Source of the DNA: JBMOLL01 sp049325415 | GTDB lineage: Bacteria; Bacteroidota; Bacteroidia; Bacteroidales; GCA-2748055 | NCBI GenBank assembly: GCA_049325415.1 | Contig: JBMOLL010000019.1 | Location: 1-21,371, forward strand | Reading direction: 5' to 3' | Length of the DNA stretch: 21,371 nucleotides | Shown here: piece after piece, positions 6,538 through 13,797 of the stretch | Position numbering within the stretch: the first letter of the stretch is position 1 | Layout: each line of letters opens with the position of its first letter | Made by a program: the position numbers and the translations under genes | Notes under the pieces: model-generated | The model's input: only the letters and a program-made list of their open reading frames with translations | The model's database searches: none | Told to the model about the DNA's origin: nothing

Positions 6538-7896
6538 ATGAAAAAGTCCGTCCTGCTGCTGATGAGCATCCTGCTTTCCTGCACCTCTCCCGAAGCCGGG
6601 GTGAATACTCCGGCTGATGCCGCCAAAATGCAATGGTTCCGGGATGCCAAACTGGGCATCTTTATTCATTACGGGATCTATGCCGTGAACGGTACGGTGG
6701 AATCCTGGCCCATCCACAATAACCAGATCCCCTATGAGGAGTACATGGCACAGGCAAAGGGCTTCACCGCCTCGAAGTTCGATGCGGATGCCTGGGCGGA
6801 TCTGTTCGCGGAAGCCGGCGCAAAGTACGTGGTGCTGACTTCCAAGCACCACGACGGGTTTGCTCTCTGGGATACCCGTTTCAACGAGCTCAGTTCGGTG
6901 AAGGGCGCCCCGGCAAAGCGCGATATCATTACGCCCTATGCCGAAGCCCTGCGGAAAAAGGGGCTGAAGGTGGGGGTCTATTTCTCGCATCTCGACTGGT
7001 CAAACCCCGATTACGCCACAGTATTCTCTGCCGGTGATCCCGAACATAAGGACACGAACAAATGGGATTTTCCGGAGTCGGGCAGGGAGGATCCGGAACG
7101 CTGGGAAGAGTTCATCCGTTTCCGGAACGGTCAGATCATGGAAGTCCAGGAACTGGTGCATCCCGATCTGTGGTGGTTCGACGGCGACTGGACCCGTACC
7201 GCCGAGCAGTGGAAAATGAAGGAGCTCAGGGAGATGCTGCTGGCTGCCAATCCCGAGGCCATACTGAATGCCCGTATGCAGGGCTACGGCGATTACCTCA
7301 CACCGGAACAGGGCGTGCCGATCAGCGGACCTGATGGGAACTGGGAGCTTTGTATGACCATCAACGATTCGTGGGGCTACCGGCAGAGCGATACCAATCA
7401 GAAAACGGTCGATTATATCATCCATGTCTTTGCCGAATGCATCGGCCAGGGAGGCAACCTGCTGCTGGATGCGGGGCCTATGGAAGACGGGACCTTTACC
7501 CCCGAACAGGTTGGAATTCTCCGGGAGCTGGGCCGGTGGACAAAAAAACATGCCGAAGCGATTTACGGAACGGTACGGGGGATCCCTTACGGACATTTTT
7601 ACGGACCCACCACGCTGTCGAAGGACCGTAAAACGCTCTATTGTTACCAGTTCGATGATCCCAAGACAGCCGTTGCCATTAAAGGCATCAAAAACAAGAT
7701 CAACCGGATCCGGGTAGTCGGGAGTGAGCAGGAACTGAAGTACACGCTGAACGGCGGTGCGGCCTGGATGGGGATTCCGCCCGTGGTGCTCGTTGATCTG
7801 CCGGCTGAGCTGTGTGACGAAAAAACCACTGTTATTGCCGTCGACCTAGATTCTCCCCTCAACCTGTACGAAGGCCAGGGCGGAGCCGACGAGTGA
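6538..7896 (+). CDS. GH29 alpha-L-fucosidase, lipoprotein
   Basis: A glycoside hydrolase family 29 enzyme of 452 residues that would release terminal alpha-L-fucose from glycans with retention of configuration. The N-terminus MKKSVLLLMSILLSC is a lipoprotein signal with Cys15, placing the enzyme on the periplasmic face or outer membrane. The catalytic barrel starts at about 31 with MQWFRDAKLGIFIHYGIYAV, then TSKHHDGFALWD (101-112), KVGVYFSHLDW (144-154) and LWWFDGDW (211-218). Asp215 in the last motif is the expected nucleophile. PDGNWELCMTINDSWGY (265-281) is also typical of the family; the acid/base residue is not certain from sequence alone. A short beta-sandwich-like tail ends the protein. 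It has its own promoter, is divergent from mpl and convergent with the MBL gene. A DUF6786-like gene and a FucP-type permease lie about 3.2 kb downstream on the same strand. Confidence 0.92.
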   Translation: MKKSVLLLMSILLSCTSPEAGVNTPADAAKMQWFRDAKLGIFIHYGIYAVNGTVESWPIHNNQIPYEEYMAQAKGFTASKFDADAWADLFAEAGAKYVVLTSKHHDGFALWDTRFNELSSVKGAPAKRDIITPYAEALRKKGLKVGVYFSHLDWSNPDYATVFSAGDPEHKDTNKWDFPESGREDPERWEEFIRFRNGQIMEVQELVHPDLWWFDGDWTRTAEQWKMKELREMLLAANPEAILNARMQGYGDYLTPEQGVPISGPDGNWELCMTINDSWGYRQSDTNQKTVDYIIHVFAECIGQGGNLLLDAGPMEDGTFTPEQVGILRELGRWTKKHAEAIYGTVRGIPYGHFYGPTTLSKDRKTLYCYQFDDPKTAVAIKGIKNKINRIRVVGSEQELKYTLNGGAAWMGIPPVVLVDLPAELCDEKTTVIAVDLDSPLNLYEGQGGADE

Positions 7897-7931
7897 GGCT
7901 GTGAAAGAAGGGTTTAAAAGGGATCAGGTAC

Positions 7932-8708
7932 TCAGATAACCAGCACCTTCCCGATCTTTTCGGGGCCGACGGCAGCTTCCGGCCAGGTGACATATTCCAG
8001 CCCAGGGTCATGGTAAAGGATGATCACGGCCGGCCGCTTCACGGAACGGAGAAAGCGGTTCTTCTCTTCCAGGGCCATGCCGGGGTCGAGGTCGTACCCG
8101 CTGCTGACCGTATTCCTGGTAAACTGGTGCATGGGGATCAGGTCGGTGCCGTACACCAGGTCGAAACCCTGGCAGGGGATAATGGGTATAGCCATGCCGG
8201 GGGTATGACCGTTTACAAACTCAAAACGCATCCAGGGCTCGTCCCAGTCCTCCAGCCAGCTGATCTCCATAAATTTGGTCCACTTCCAGAACAGGACATC
8301 CGCTTCGGAGGGATCCGGTTCCCGGCAGTAGGAGGTGTGTACGCGGGGCAGGTGGTAGCGGGCAAAGGGATAGCGTTTGACCGGTCGGCGGTTTTCCAGG
8401 CTGATGGCCCCGGCGGTATGATCGAAATGCAGGTGGGTGAGGATCACATCCGTAATGGTCTCGGGGGATAAGCCGGTGACTGCTGGCAGGCCGGAAAGAT
8501 CCGCGGGGAAAGAGATGCCGTAGGCTTCCTGCTGTTCGGGGGGGATGAGCGGACTGAGGCCGGGGTCGATCAGGATCCGGCGCCCTTCATGTTCCACGAG
8601 AAGCGACCGGGCGGCAAGGGTCAGCGGGCCGGAAAGCCGGCTGCCCGAACGGAGCATCACCTCTGCCGGTACAGTAAGGTATCCCGAAATGAAGGGATAG
8701 CATTTCAT
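7932..8708 (-). CDS. MBL-fold metallo-hydrolase (lactonase-like)
   Basis: 258 residues with a complete metallo-beta-lactamase metal site: THLHFDH at 91-97 (His92, His94, Asp96, His97), GHTPG with His168, GTDL with Asp189 and YHDP with His233. This pattern and length resemble N-acyl-homoserine lactonases and other small lactone or ester hydrolases (AiiA/AttM-like), but the substrate cannot be read from the sequence. There is no signal peptide, so it is probably cytoplasmic. The ATG at 8708 is 2 bases after the stop of the thioredoxin-like gene (TGACCATG), so the two are translated as a pair. The neighbouring sugar genes make a sugar lactone a possible substrate, which is speculation. Confidence 0.88.
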   Translation of the reverse strand: MKCYPFISGYLTVPAEVMLRSGSRLSGPLTLAARSLLVEHEGRRILIDPGLSPLIPPEQQEAYGISFPADLSGLPAVTGLSPETITDVILTHLHFDHTAGAISLENRRPVKRYPFARYHLPRVHTSYCREPDPSEADVLFWKWTKFMEISWLEDWDEPWMRFEFVNGHTPGMAIPIIPCQGFDLVYGTDLIPMHQFTRNTVSSGYDLDPGMALEEKNRFLRSVKRPAVIILYHDPGLEYVTWPEAAVGPEKIGKVLVI

Positions 8709-8710
8709 GG

Positions 8711-9226
8711 TCAGTATTCGTAGAGGACCCGGAACAACTCCTTCTCAAGCGATTCGGCGGGACTCTCCACCACCCGGCCCAGTTCCATGTTGCACTGGTT
8801 GAAGATAAAGGTCGGGACCCGTTCGATATTGAGGCCTTCCGTCAGCTGGAACGGGGCTTCTTTCTTCGTGTTCACCGCGATAATGGTAAGCTGAGCTTCG
8901 CTCAGACCGAGCATCTCCCAGATCTTCATGAAGCGGGGGAACTCCCGCTGGCTGTCGCTGCACCAGGTGCCCAGTACGATAGTGACATACCAGGTGCCGA
9001 GGACCTCCCTGTCAAGCACATCCATTACCGTGGGATCGGGGAGGTAGCTTTCAAACTCCCGGTTATACCAGTCGGCGTATGGCGGATCCATGAAATCCTG
9101 AATGCTTACCTTGCCATAAAGGATCTCTTCCCCGGTATAGGGATCGCTGGTCACTTCACGGGTTTCCTGGGCTGAGAGCAGGGAGAGGGAGAGCAACAGG
9201 AGCAGGGCTGTACTTAATCGTTTCAT
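8711..9226 (-). CDS. Exported thioredoxin-fold protein with a single active-site cysteine
   Basis: 171 residues. The N-terminus MKRLSTALLLLLSLSLLSAQ is a type I signal peptide with probable cleavage at SAQ, so the protein is periplasmic. The thioredoxin-like fold is seen in VTIVLGTWCSDSQREFPRF (81-99), LTIIAVN (113-119) and the cis-proline loop RVPTFIF (136-142, Pro138). The usual CxxC is reduced to C89-S-D-S: the resolving cysteine is replaced by Ser, and another Cys (145) lies downstream. Such WCSDS proteins are common in Bacteroidota. They cannot act as an ordinary dithiol oxidoreductase and may be peroxidatic, monothiol or binding proteins. A possible -7 box TATCTTTA (9258-9251, minus) lies 24 bases ahead of the ATG. 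Confidence 0.85.
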   Translation of the reverse strand: MKRLSTALLLLLSLSLLSAQETREVTSDPYTGEEILYGKVSIQDFMDPPYADWYNREFESYLPDPTVMDVLDREVLGTWYVTIVLGTWCSDSQREFPRFMKIWEMLGLSEAQLTIIAVNTKKEAPFQLTEGLNIERVPTFIFNQCNMELGRVVESPAESLEKELFRVLYEY

Positions 9227-9451
9227 ACCTTGATCATTTTTAAACAGAGGTAAAGATAGGAAAATGTGCCATCCTGTGGTACGGCTGCTAAGGTTTTATA
9301 CCTTCGGTAAATGGTCGGTGAAAATATCTCTGTTTTCAGGTCAGATACTGACTATTACAACTTACAGGAGCATTTTTTCAAATGTTTGTCCATAGAACTT
9401 CTTTATAGGTATTTTTCTCTTCAAAATCGGTACATGGAAATAAAACTAGCC

Positions 9452-9700
9452 CTATAAACACAACTCATTTCCCTGAAAGTCATAAAATGCAGACCATGCA
9501 TCGGGCCCTTCCGCATTAAATAAGAAAACCTTCTTGGCCATCATATATCATATAATTATTCTCAACACTTTCGACCTTGCTTTTGCCTCTAAGCATTTAT
9601 AAAGTAACCTGTCAGGTCCATTTATTGGATCATCACAAGAACAGAATTCAATTTTTGTAAACTCCCTTTAGCTCACAACCATTATGAGAGTTAGTAAAGC
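9452..9700 (-). pseudogene. Frameshifted remains of a small Cys-containing protein gene
   Basis: Three overlapping minus-strand frames read as one coherent protein if two shifts are allowed: EFTKIEFCSCDDPINGPD onward (ends in TGA at 9548-9550), then SKVESVENNYMIYDGQEG, then VFLFNAEGPDAWSAFYDF to a TAG at 9452-9454. No frame alone has a start and full length. The CSC motif near the start recalls KCSC/KCPC in the two lipoproteins next to it, so it may be a third, decayed relative, but similarity beyond that motif is not evident. Confidence 0.5.
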
Positions 9701-9717
9701 TATTCTGAATTCATTTG

Positions 9718-10188
9718 CTAAATTTTTAAAGTGGTTAATACAAGATCCATATAAGCATAAAAACCAACAATAATTACTTCATGACAAGTTTGATAACAAT
9801 CTGCTGAAAAGGAAATATATTTTCCGTTTTTGTTAATATTCCATTCTTCAATAATATCAGGAAAATTACAGATGAATCCTACATTAGTTACTTCACCCAT
9901 TATTTTATAATATTTTGTTGTACTTGAATCTGTATAAAACGCAACAAACTCTGAGATACCATTTTTGCTAGAAATGGTTATCATATCCTCATAACTAGTT
10001 TTACTAGCATTAAAAAGAAGGATAGTATCAGCCGAGATTTCTCCAAAAAAAGTTCTTCCATATTCGCAGCTACATTTTATGTATTCCAGGGCAATTTCGT
10101 TATCCAGGTTTCCAATTTTATCACAGGATATTGCTAAACAGGCAACAAGCGGGAAAATAAATATTCGCGTTGAAATTTTTACTTTCAT
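9718..10188 (-). CDS. Lipoprotein of unknown family (paralogue 1)
   Basis: Using the ATG at 10188, the product has 156 residues with a lipoprotein signal (MKVKISTRIFIFPLVACLAISC, Cys22). The open frame extends 26 codons further up to 10266, but that part has no signal character. Mature protein: EIALEYIKCSC (31-41, a CxC pair), ILLFNASKTSYEDM, then VGFICNFPDIIEEW and CYQTCHEVII near the end. It shares this whole order of motifs with the product of the next gene upstream (10274-10759), so they are tandem paralogues. No known domain is recognised. The four to six conserved cysteines suggest disulfides or metal binding in the periplasm. It is AT-rich compared with the flanking housekeeping genes. 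Confidence 0.75.
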   Translation of the reverse strand: MKVKISTRIFIFPLVACLAISCDKIGNLDNEIALEYIKCSCEYGRTFFGEISADTILLFNASKTSYEDMITISSKNGISEFVAFYTDSSTTKYYKIMGEVTNVGFICNFPDIIEEWNINKNGKYISFSADCYQTCHEVIIVGFYAYMDLVLTTLKI

Positions 10189-10273
10189 GAGGAAGTTAAT
10201 AATTAAAAGCCATTCCTTTATTACTATTTGTGATCCCCCATAATTACAACGGGGTTTTTTATGCATATAGGAT

Positions 10274-10759
10274 TTATTCGGTATATTTTTTAAATGATTT
10301 AATTACAATATCATAACAAGGTGAAGTTATGCTAAAAGGAAAATCTTCGAAACAGCTTTCATAAACATCAACCTTTACTTTGACAAATACGCCACTCGAG
10401 GTAATTTCCCATCCGTTAACAATTTTAAAAGGGAAATTGCAAATACGTCCATATGATGGCGAATTATCATCTATGCCACTGTCAAAATATAGGAATGCAT
10501 TTTCAGATAAAGGATTGTAGCTGATGAACGAAATTTCTGTTTCTTTTTTTGCAATAACCTTCATTTCTTCAAAAGAAACTTTTGTAGAATCCAGAATCAG
10601 AATACTGTCCATCATGTTTTCATTAATGAAATCCATTTTTTCAATACATGGACACTTAACATATTCAAGTGCTATATCTTCAAATGGATAGTCACATGAA
10701 ACTAACTTAATGCAGATTATAATAAATAAAGCCCAAAGTATTTTTTTTAGATTTCTCAT
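10274..10759 (-). CDS. Lipoprotein of unknown family (paralogue 2)
   Basis: 161 residues with a clear lipoprotein signal (MRNLKKILWALFIIICIKLVSC, Cys22). The mature part has IALEYVKCPC (29-38), ILILDSTKVSFEEM, GRICNFPFKIVNGWEI and YESC toward the end, in the same order as the downstream paralogue. The two genes are 85 bases apart and probably co-transcribed. I do not recognise the family. Both sit in an AT-rich island without housekeeping genes, which fits recent acquisition or an accessory surface function. Confidence 0.78.
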   Translation of the reverse strand: MRNLKKILWALFIIICIKLVSCDYPFEDIALEYVKCPCIEKMDFINENMMDSILILDSTKVSFEEMKVIAKKETEISFISYNPLSENAFLYFDSGIDDNSPSYGRICNFPFKIVNGWEITSSGVFVKVKVDVYESCFEDFPFSITSPCYDIVIKSFKKYTE

Positions 10760-11024
10760 TTTTTCAATATTTGAACCAGAACTACTCCCCAGCTTTAGAC
10801 AACTGATTTTTATTCAAAATCTGATTTCTGATATGAAAGTTAGTGATATAAACAGCACCGGTCAATAGTTGAACAGAAAAGTCCTCCGAAGTGGTACGGA
10901 TCTCTCCTTTTTACCCAGACACTAATGGTTAGAATTTCCATTTGACAGGACAACCAGAAAAGGTTTTAAATAACCCCAGGGATTATCTTCAGGTCTTTTT
11001 AAACGATCTGTTATTATTTTTCCT
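10760..11024. other. Intergenic stretch between divergent lipoprotein and DUF6786-like genes
   Basis: No gene is supported here. It is the divergent spacer at the right edge of the AT-rich island; I see no strong inverted repeat or known operator. The promoter of the minus-strand lipoprotein pair should lie at its left end, but no clean -33/-7 pair was found. Confidence 0.4.
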
Positions 11025-11025
11025 G

Positions 11026-11056
11026 TTGTTTAAACCGCGAATTGTGCTTACTTTTC
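11026..11056 (+). promoter_or_regulatory. Possible promoter for the DUF6786-like/permease genes
   Basis: TTG at 11026-11028, 20 bases, then TACTTTTC at 11049-11056, two mismatches from TAnnTTTG. It lies about 38 bases ahead of the ATG at 11094. Confidence 0.4.
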
Positions 11057-11093
11057 AGGAGCTGTCAACAGGCAGCGGAATCAACGCAATTTT

Positions 11094-12242
11094 ATGCCGG
11101 ACTATCCCACTTACCGGTCGGAGCGCAACTTCCTTCTCGAACAGGGGGCTGAGGTGCTCGAACTGAAAAATGCGGAAGAAAATGCCGCACTTATCGTGGT
11201 CCCCTCCATGCAGGGCCGGGTGATGACTTCCACAGCCTCGGGCGATGAAGGACCTGGCTTCGGGTGGATCAACCACGATTTCATCCGCCGGGGCGTGCGT
11301 TCACCCCAGTTCAATAATTTCGGGGGAGAGGAACGGCTGTGGCTGGGGCCGGAGGGTGGTCCGTTCTCCCTGTTCTTCGGGAAAGACCGCGAACAGGTCT
11401 ATGAGAACTGGGTGGTGCCGGCTGCGGTCGACCGTGAAGCCTTCGAAGTGGTTTCGGCCAGGGACCAGAATATCAGTCTTCGCCTCCGGTCGACGGTATT
11501 CAATGCGGCCGGACAGGCTTTTCCGCTTCAGCTCGGCAGGAACATCAGTCTGCTGAACAGGAACGATCTTTCGGAAATGATATTCGTCGGACTGCCGGAC
11601 GCTGTTCAGTGTGTGGCCTATCGCTCCGACAATATACTGACCAACCGGGGTACCGGACCGTGGACCCGCGATCGCGGGCTCGTTTCGCTCTGGATGTCCA
11701 GCATGCTCAGGGTATCCTCCTCCACCTTTATCTACATTCCCTATAATGAGTGGGGAGAGGGTGAGGTGGTGAATGATGAGTACTTCGTGAAGGTACCCGG
11801 TGACCGCTTGATAACCGGGAAAGGCATGATCCGGTTCCGGGCCGATGGCGCGCTGCGCAGCAAGATCGGGCTGTCGGAGAGCCGTTCACAGGGGATCTGT
11901 GGTTGCTATGATCCGGAGAAAAGAATCCTGACCGTGGTAAAGATCCTCCCACCGGAAAAGAAAGGGCCGTATGTGAATTCCGTCTGGGGGCCGCAGGACG
12001 ATCCCTACCACGGCGATGTGATCAATGCCTACAACGACGGTCCGCTGGAGGACGGCCGCATCATGGGCCCCTTCTGCGAACTGGAATGTTCGTCGCCGGC
12101 CCTGGAACTGCTGCCGGGTGAAAGTCAGCAGCACACCCAGGTCGTGATGCACTTTAGCGGCGAAGAAAAAGATCTTGACCGTATAATACGAGCTGTTTTC
12201 GGTTTCGGACCGGAAATATTAAACCCTATTTTTTTACCCTGA
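11094..12242 (+). CDS. DUF6786-like protein, probably carbohydrate-related
   Basis: 382 residues, no signal peptide, mostly beta-structure. From memory it fits the DUF6786 family, found mainly in Bacteroidota and resembling galactose-mutarotase-like sugar-binding beta-sandwich proteins; I could not verify this. Visible conserved-looking stretches are AALIVVPSMQGRVMTSTASG (31-50), NFGGEERLWLGPEGGPFSLFF, YIPYNEWGEGEV and a C-terminal half with YVNSVWGPQDDPYHGDVINA. The charged and aromatic clusters would suit a sugar-binding face, but no catalytic residues can be named. It is followed 15 bases later by a FucP-type permease, so a role in handling the imported sugar is likely. The start is an ATG 38 bases after a promoter-like element. 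Confidence 0.65.
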   Translation: MPDYPTYRSERNFLLEQGAEVLELKNAEENAALIVVPSMQGRVMTSTASGDEGPGFGWINHDFIRRGVRSPQFNNFGGEERLWLGPEGGPFSLFFGKDREQVYENWVVPAAVDREAFEVVSARDQNISLRLRSTVFNAAGQAFPLQLGRNISLLNRNDLSEMIFVGLPDAVQCVAYRSDNILTNRGTGPWTRDRGLVSLWMSSMLRVSSSTFIYIPYNEWGEGEVVNDEYFVKVPGDRLITGKGMIRFRADGALRSKIGLSESRSQGICGCYDPEKRILTVVKILPPEKKGPYVNSVWGPQDDPYHGDVINAYNDGPLEDGRIMGPFCELECSSPALELLPGESQQHTQVVMHFSGEEKDLDRIIRAVFGFGPEILNPIFLP

Positions 12243-12257
12243 AACCCTTTCCGCATT

Positions 12258-13676
12258 ATGACGAAACAGGTGATCATCCCCCGTAACATTATTTTCCCTT
12301 TTATTCTCCTGACAACCCTGTTTTTTGCCTGGGGGATCCCCAATAACCTCACCGATACGATGCTGGCCGCCTTCAAGCGCATCATGAGCCTGTCCGATAC
12401 GAAGACTGCCTGGATCCAGGTCGTCTGTTACCTGCTGGGTTACGGGTTCTTTGCCCTGCCGGGTGCATTGTTTATCAAGCGCTTTACCTACAAATCCGGT
12501 GTATTGCTGGGCCTGGGTCTGTATGCCCTGGGAGCCTTTATGTTCTACCCGGCCATGCTGACCTCGGAAAGCAGTATCAACCTGAGTTTTTTTATGTACC
12601 TGGCGGCCATTTTCATTCTTTTCGCCGGGCTGTCGGTGCTGGAGACCTCGGCAAATTCCTATGTCTGCGCCATCGGTCCGGAAGAAACAGCCACCCGCAG
12701 GCTGAATTTCGCCCAGTCGTTCAATCCCTTCGGATCGATTGCCGGCGTGGTCATCAGCCAGGTTTTCATCCTGTCACAGTTGAATAAAATGACGGAAACG
12801 GAGCGTCTGGCTCTACCGCCGGCCGAACTGAGCCGCATCCAGGGACATGAACTCCACGCGGTCACGATGGCTTATGTGTCGATCGGACTGGTGATGCTCG
12901 TCATCCTGCTGGCCATCCTGTTTACCCGTATGCCGGCTTTGAAGGAGGATGAGAAAAAGATCGATTTCCGCGGAACCCTCCGCCGGCTGATGAAAAACCG
13001 CAATTACAAATGGGGTGTGACGGCCCAGTTCTTTTATGTGGGTGCTCAGATTGCCGTATGGTCGTTTGTCATTCGCTATGTGATGCAGCGGCTGCAGTTC
13101 GACCAGCTGATCGCTGCACTGGGAAATGAACCGGATACAAGCAGTGTGATCTCGGCCCTCAGGGGAGTGGAACCGGTTGCAGCGATGTTCTATCGCTTTA
13201 CTGACAGTGTGGGCCTGGATATTCTCCTGCCGCGAACCGCCGAACAGGCCGGGGCCACCTATTACATCCTGTCGCTGATCCTTTTTGTACTCGGACGTTT
13301 TCTTTCCACCTTCCTGATGAAGTTTATCAAACCCAGGAAATTGCTCACTTTTTTTGCAGTTCTGGCCTTTGCGCTATGCATGATCGTGGTCTATGGCAAT
13401 GGCTTTGCGGGGGTATATGCCCTGGTTGGCATTTCTTTCTGTATGTCGCTTATGTTCCCGACCATCTACAGTCTGGGTATCCGTGGCCTGGGTGACGATA
13501 CCAAGCTCGGAGGGGCCGGTATGGTGATGGCCATTGCAGGAGCGGCGTTCCTGACCCAGATACAGGGGATCGTTTCCGACCAGTCGGGAAGCATTATCCT
13601 GGCTTACTGGGTGCCGGCGGTGGCCTTTGCCGTGATTGCCTGGTACGGGGGAATAGTGAGCAGAAAGGAAGCCTGA
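12258..13676 (+). CDS. fucP: FucP-type MFS sugar:H+ symporter
   Basis: 472 residues with about 12 membrane helices, an inner-membrane transporter of the fucose/glucose-galactose permease subfamily of the major facilitator superfamily. The family motif LFFAWGIPNNLTD (21-33) carries Asp33, and VLETSANSY (127-135) carries Glu129. These match the Asp46 and Glu135 proton/sugar residues of E. coli FucP by motif position. The NFAQSFNPFGSIAG motif (150-163) follows. An enlarged loop near 285-325 sits between helices 7 and 8. The substrate could be L-fucose or another hexose; L-fucose is favoured by the GH29 fucosidase in the same window. It is tightly linked to the DUF6786-like gene upstream. A small hairpin overlaps its stop codon. 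Confidence 0.85.
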   Translation: MTKQVIIPRNIIFPFILLTTLFFAWGIPNNLTDTMLAAFKRIMSLSDTKTAWIQVVCYLLGYGFFALPGALFIKRFTYKSGVLLGLGLYALGAFMFYPAMLTSESSINLSFFMYLAAIFILFAGLSVLETSANSYVCAIGPEETATRRLNFAQSFNPFGSIAGVVISQVFILSQLNKMTETERLALPPAELSRIQGHELHAVTMAYVSIGLVMLVILLAILFTRMPALKEDEKKIDFRGTLRRLMKNRNYKWGVTAQFFYVGAQIAVWSFVIRYVMQRLQFDQLIAALGNEPDTSSVISALRGVEPVAAMFYRFTDSVGLDILLPRTAEQAGATYYILSLILFVLGRFLSTFLMKFIKPRKLLTFFAVLAFALCMIVVYGNGFAGVYALVGISFCMSLMFPTIYSLGIRGLGDDTKLGGAGMVMAIAGAAFLTQIQGIVSDQSGSIILAYWVPAVAFAVIAWYGGIVSRKEA

Positions 13677-13685
13677 GGCTTTTTT
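13667..13685 (+). terminator. Possible intrinsic terminator overlapping the permease stop
   Basis: GGAAGCC-TGA-GGCTTTTTT: a stem of 5 Watson-Crick pairs, extendable with G-U pairs, whose 3-base loop is the stop codon itself, followed by a T-run. The stem is short, so efficiency is uncertain. Confidence 0.45.
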
Positions 13686-13797
13686 GGGAAAAATTCGCTT
13701 ATCCCCAGAAACAGGAAAAACAAGCGGGTGAAAAATGGCAGCAGAGACAGGTTTTTTTCTTAACTTGCCATTACGACTAACTCTTAAATTATTACAT

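Noticed and set aside
6319..6990. Open frame extending mpl upstream to a 676-residue protein
   Set aside because: It has no Mur-ligase similarity, overlaps the fucosidase start on the other strand, and the family begins at MKIHFIAIGG.
13735..13797. Upstream ATG for the serine hydrolase
   Set aside because: It would hide the lipoprotein signal that starts cleanly at 13798.
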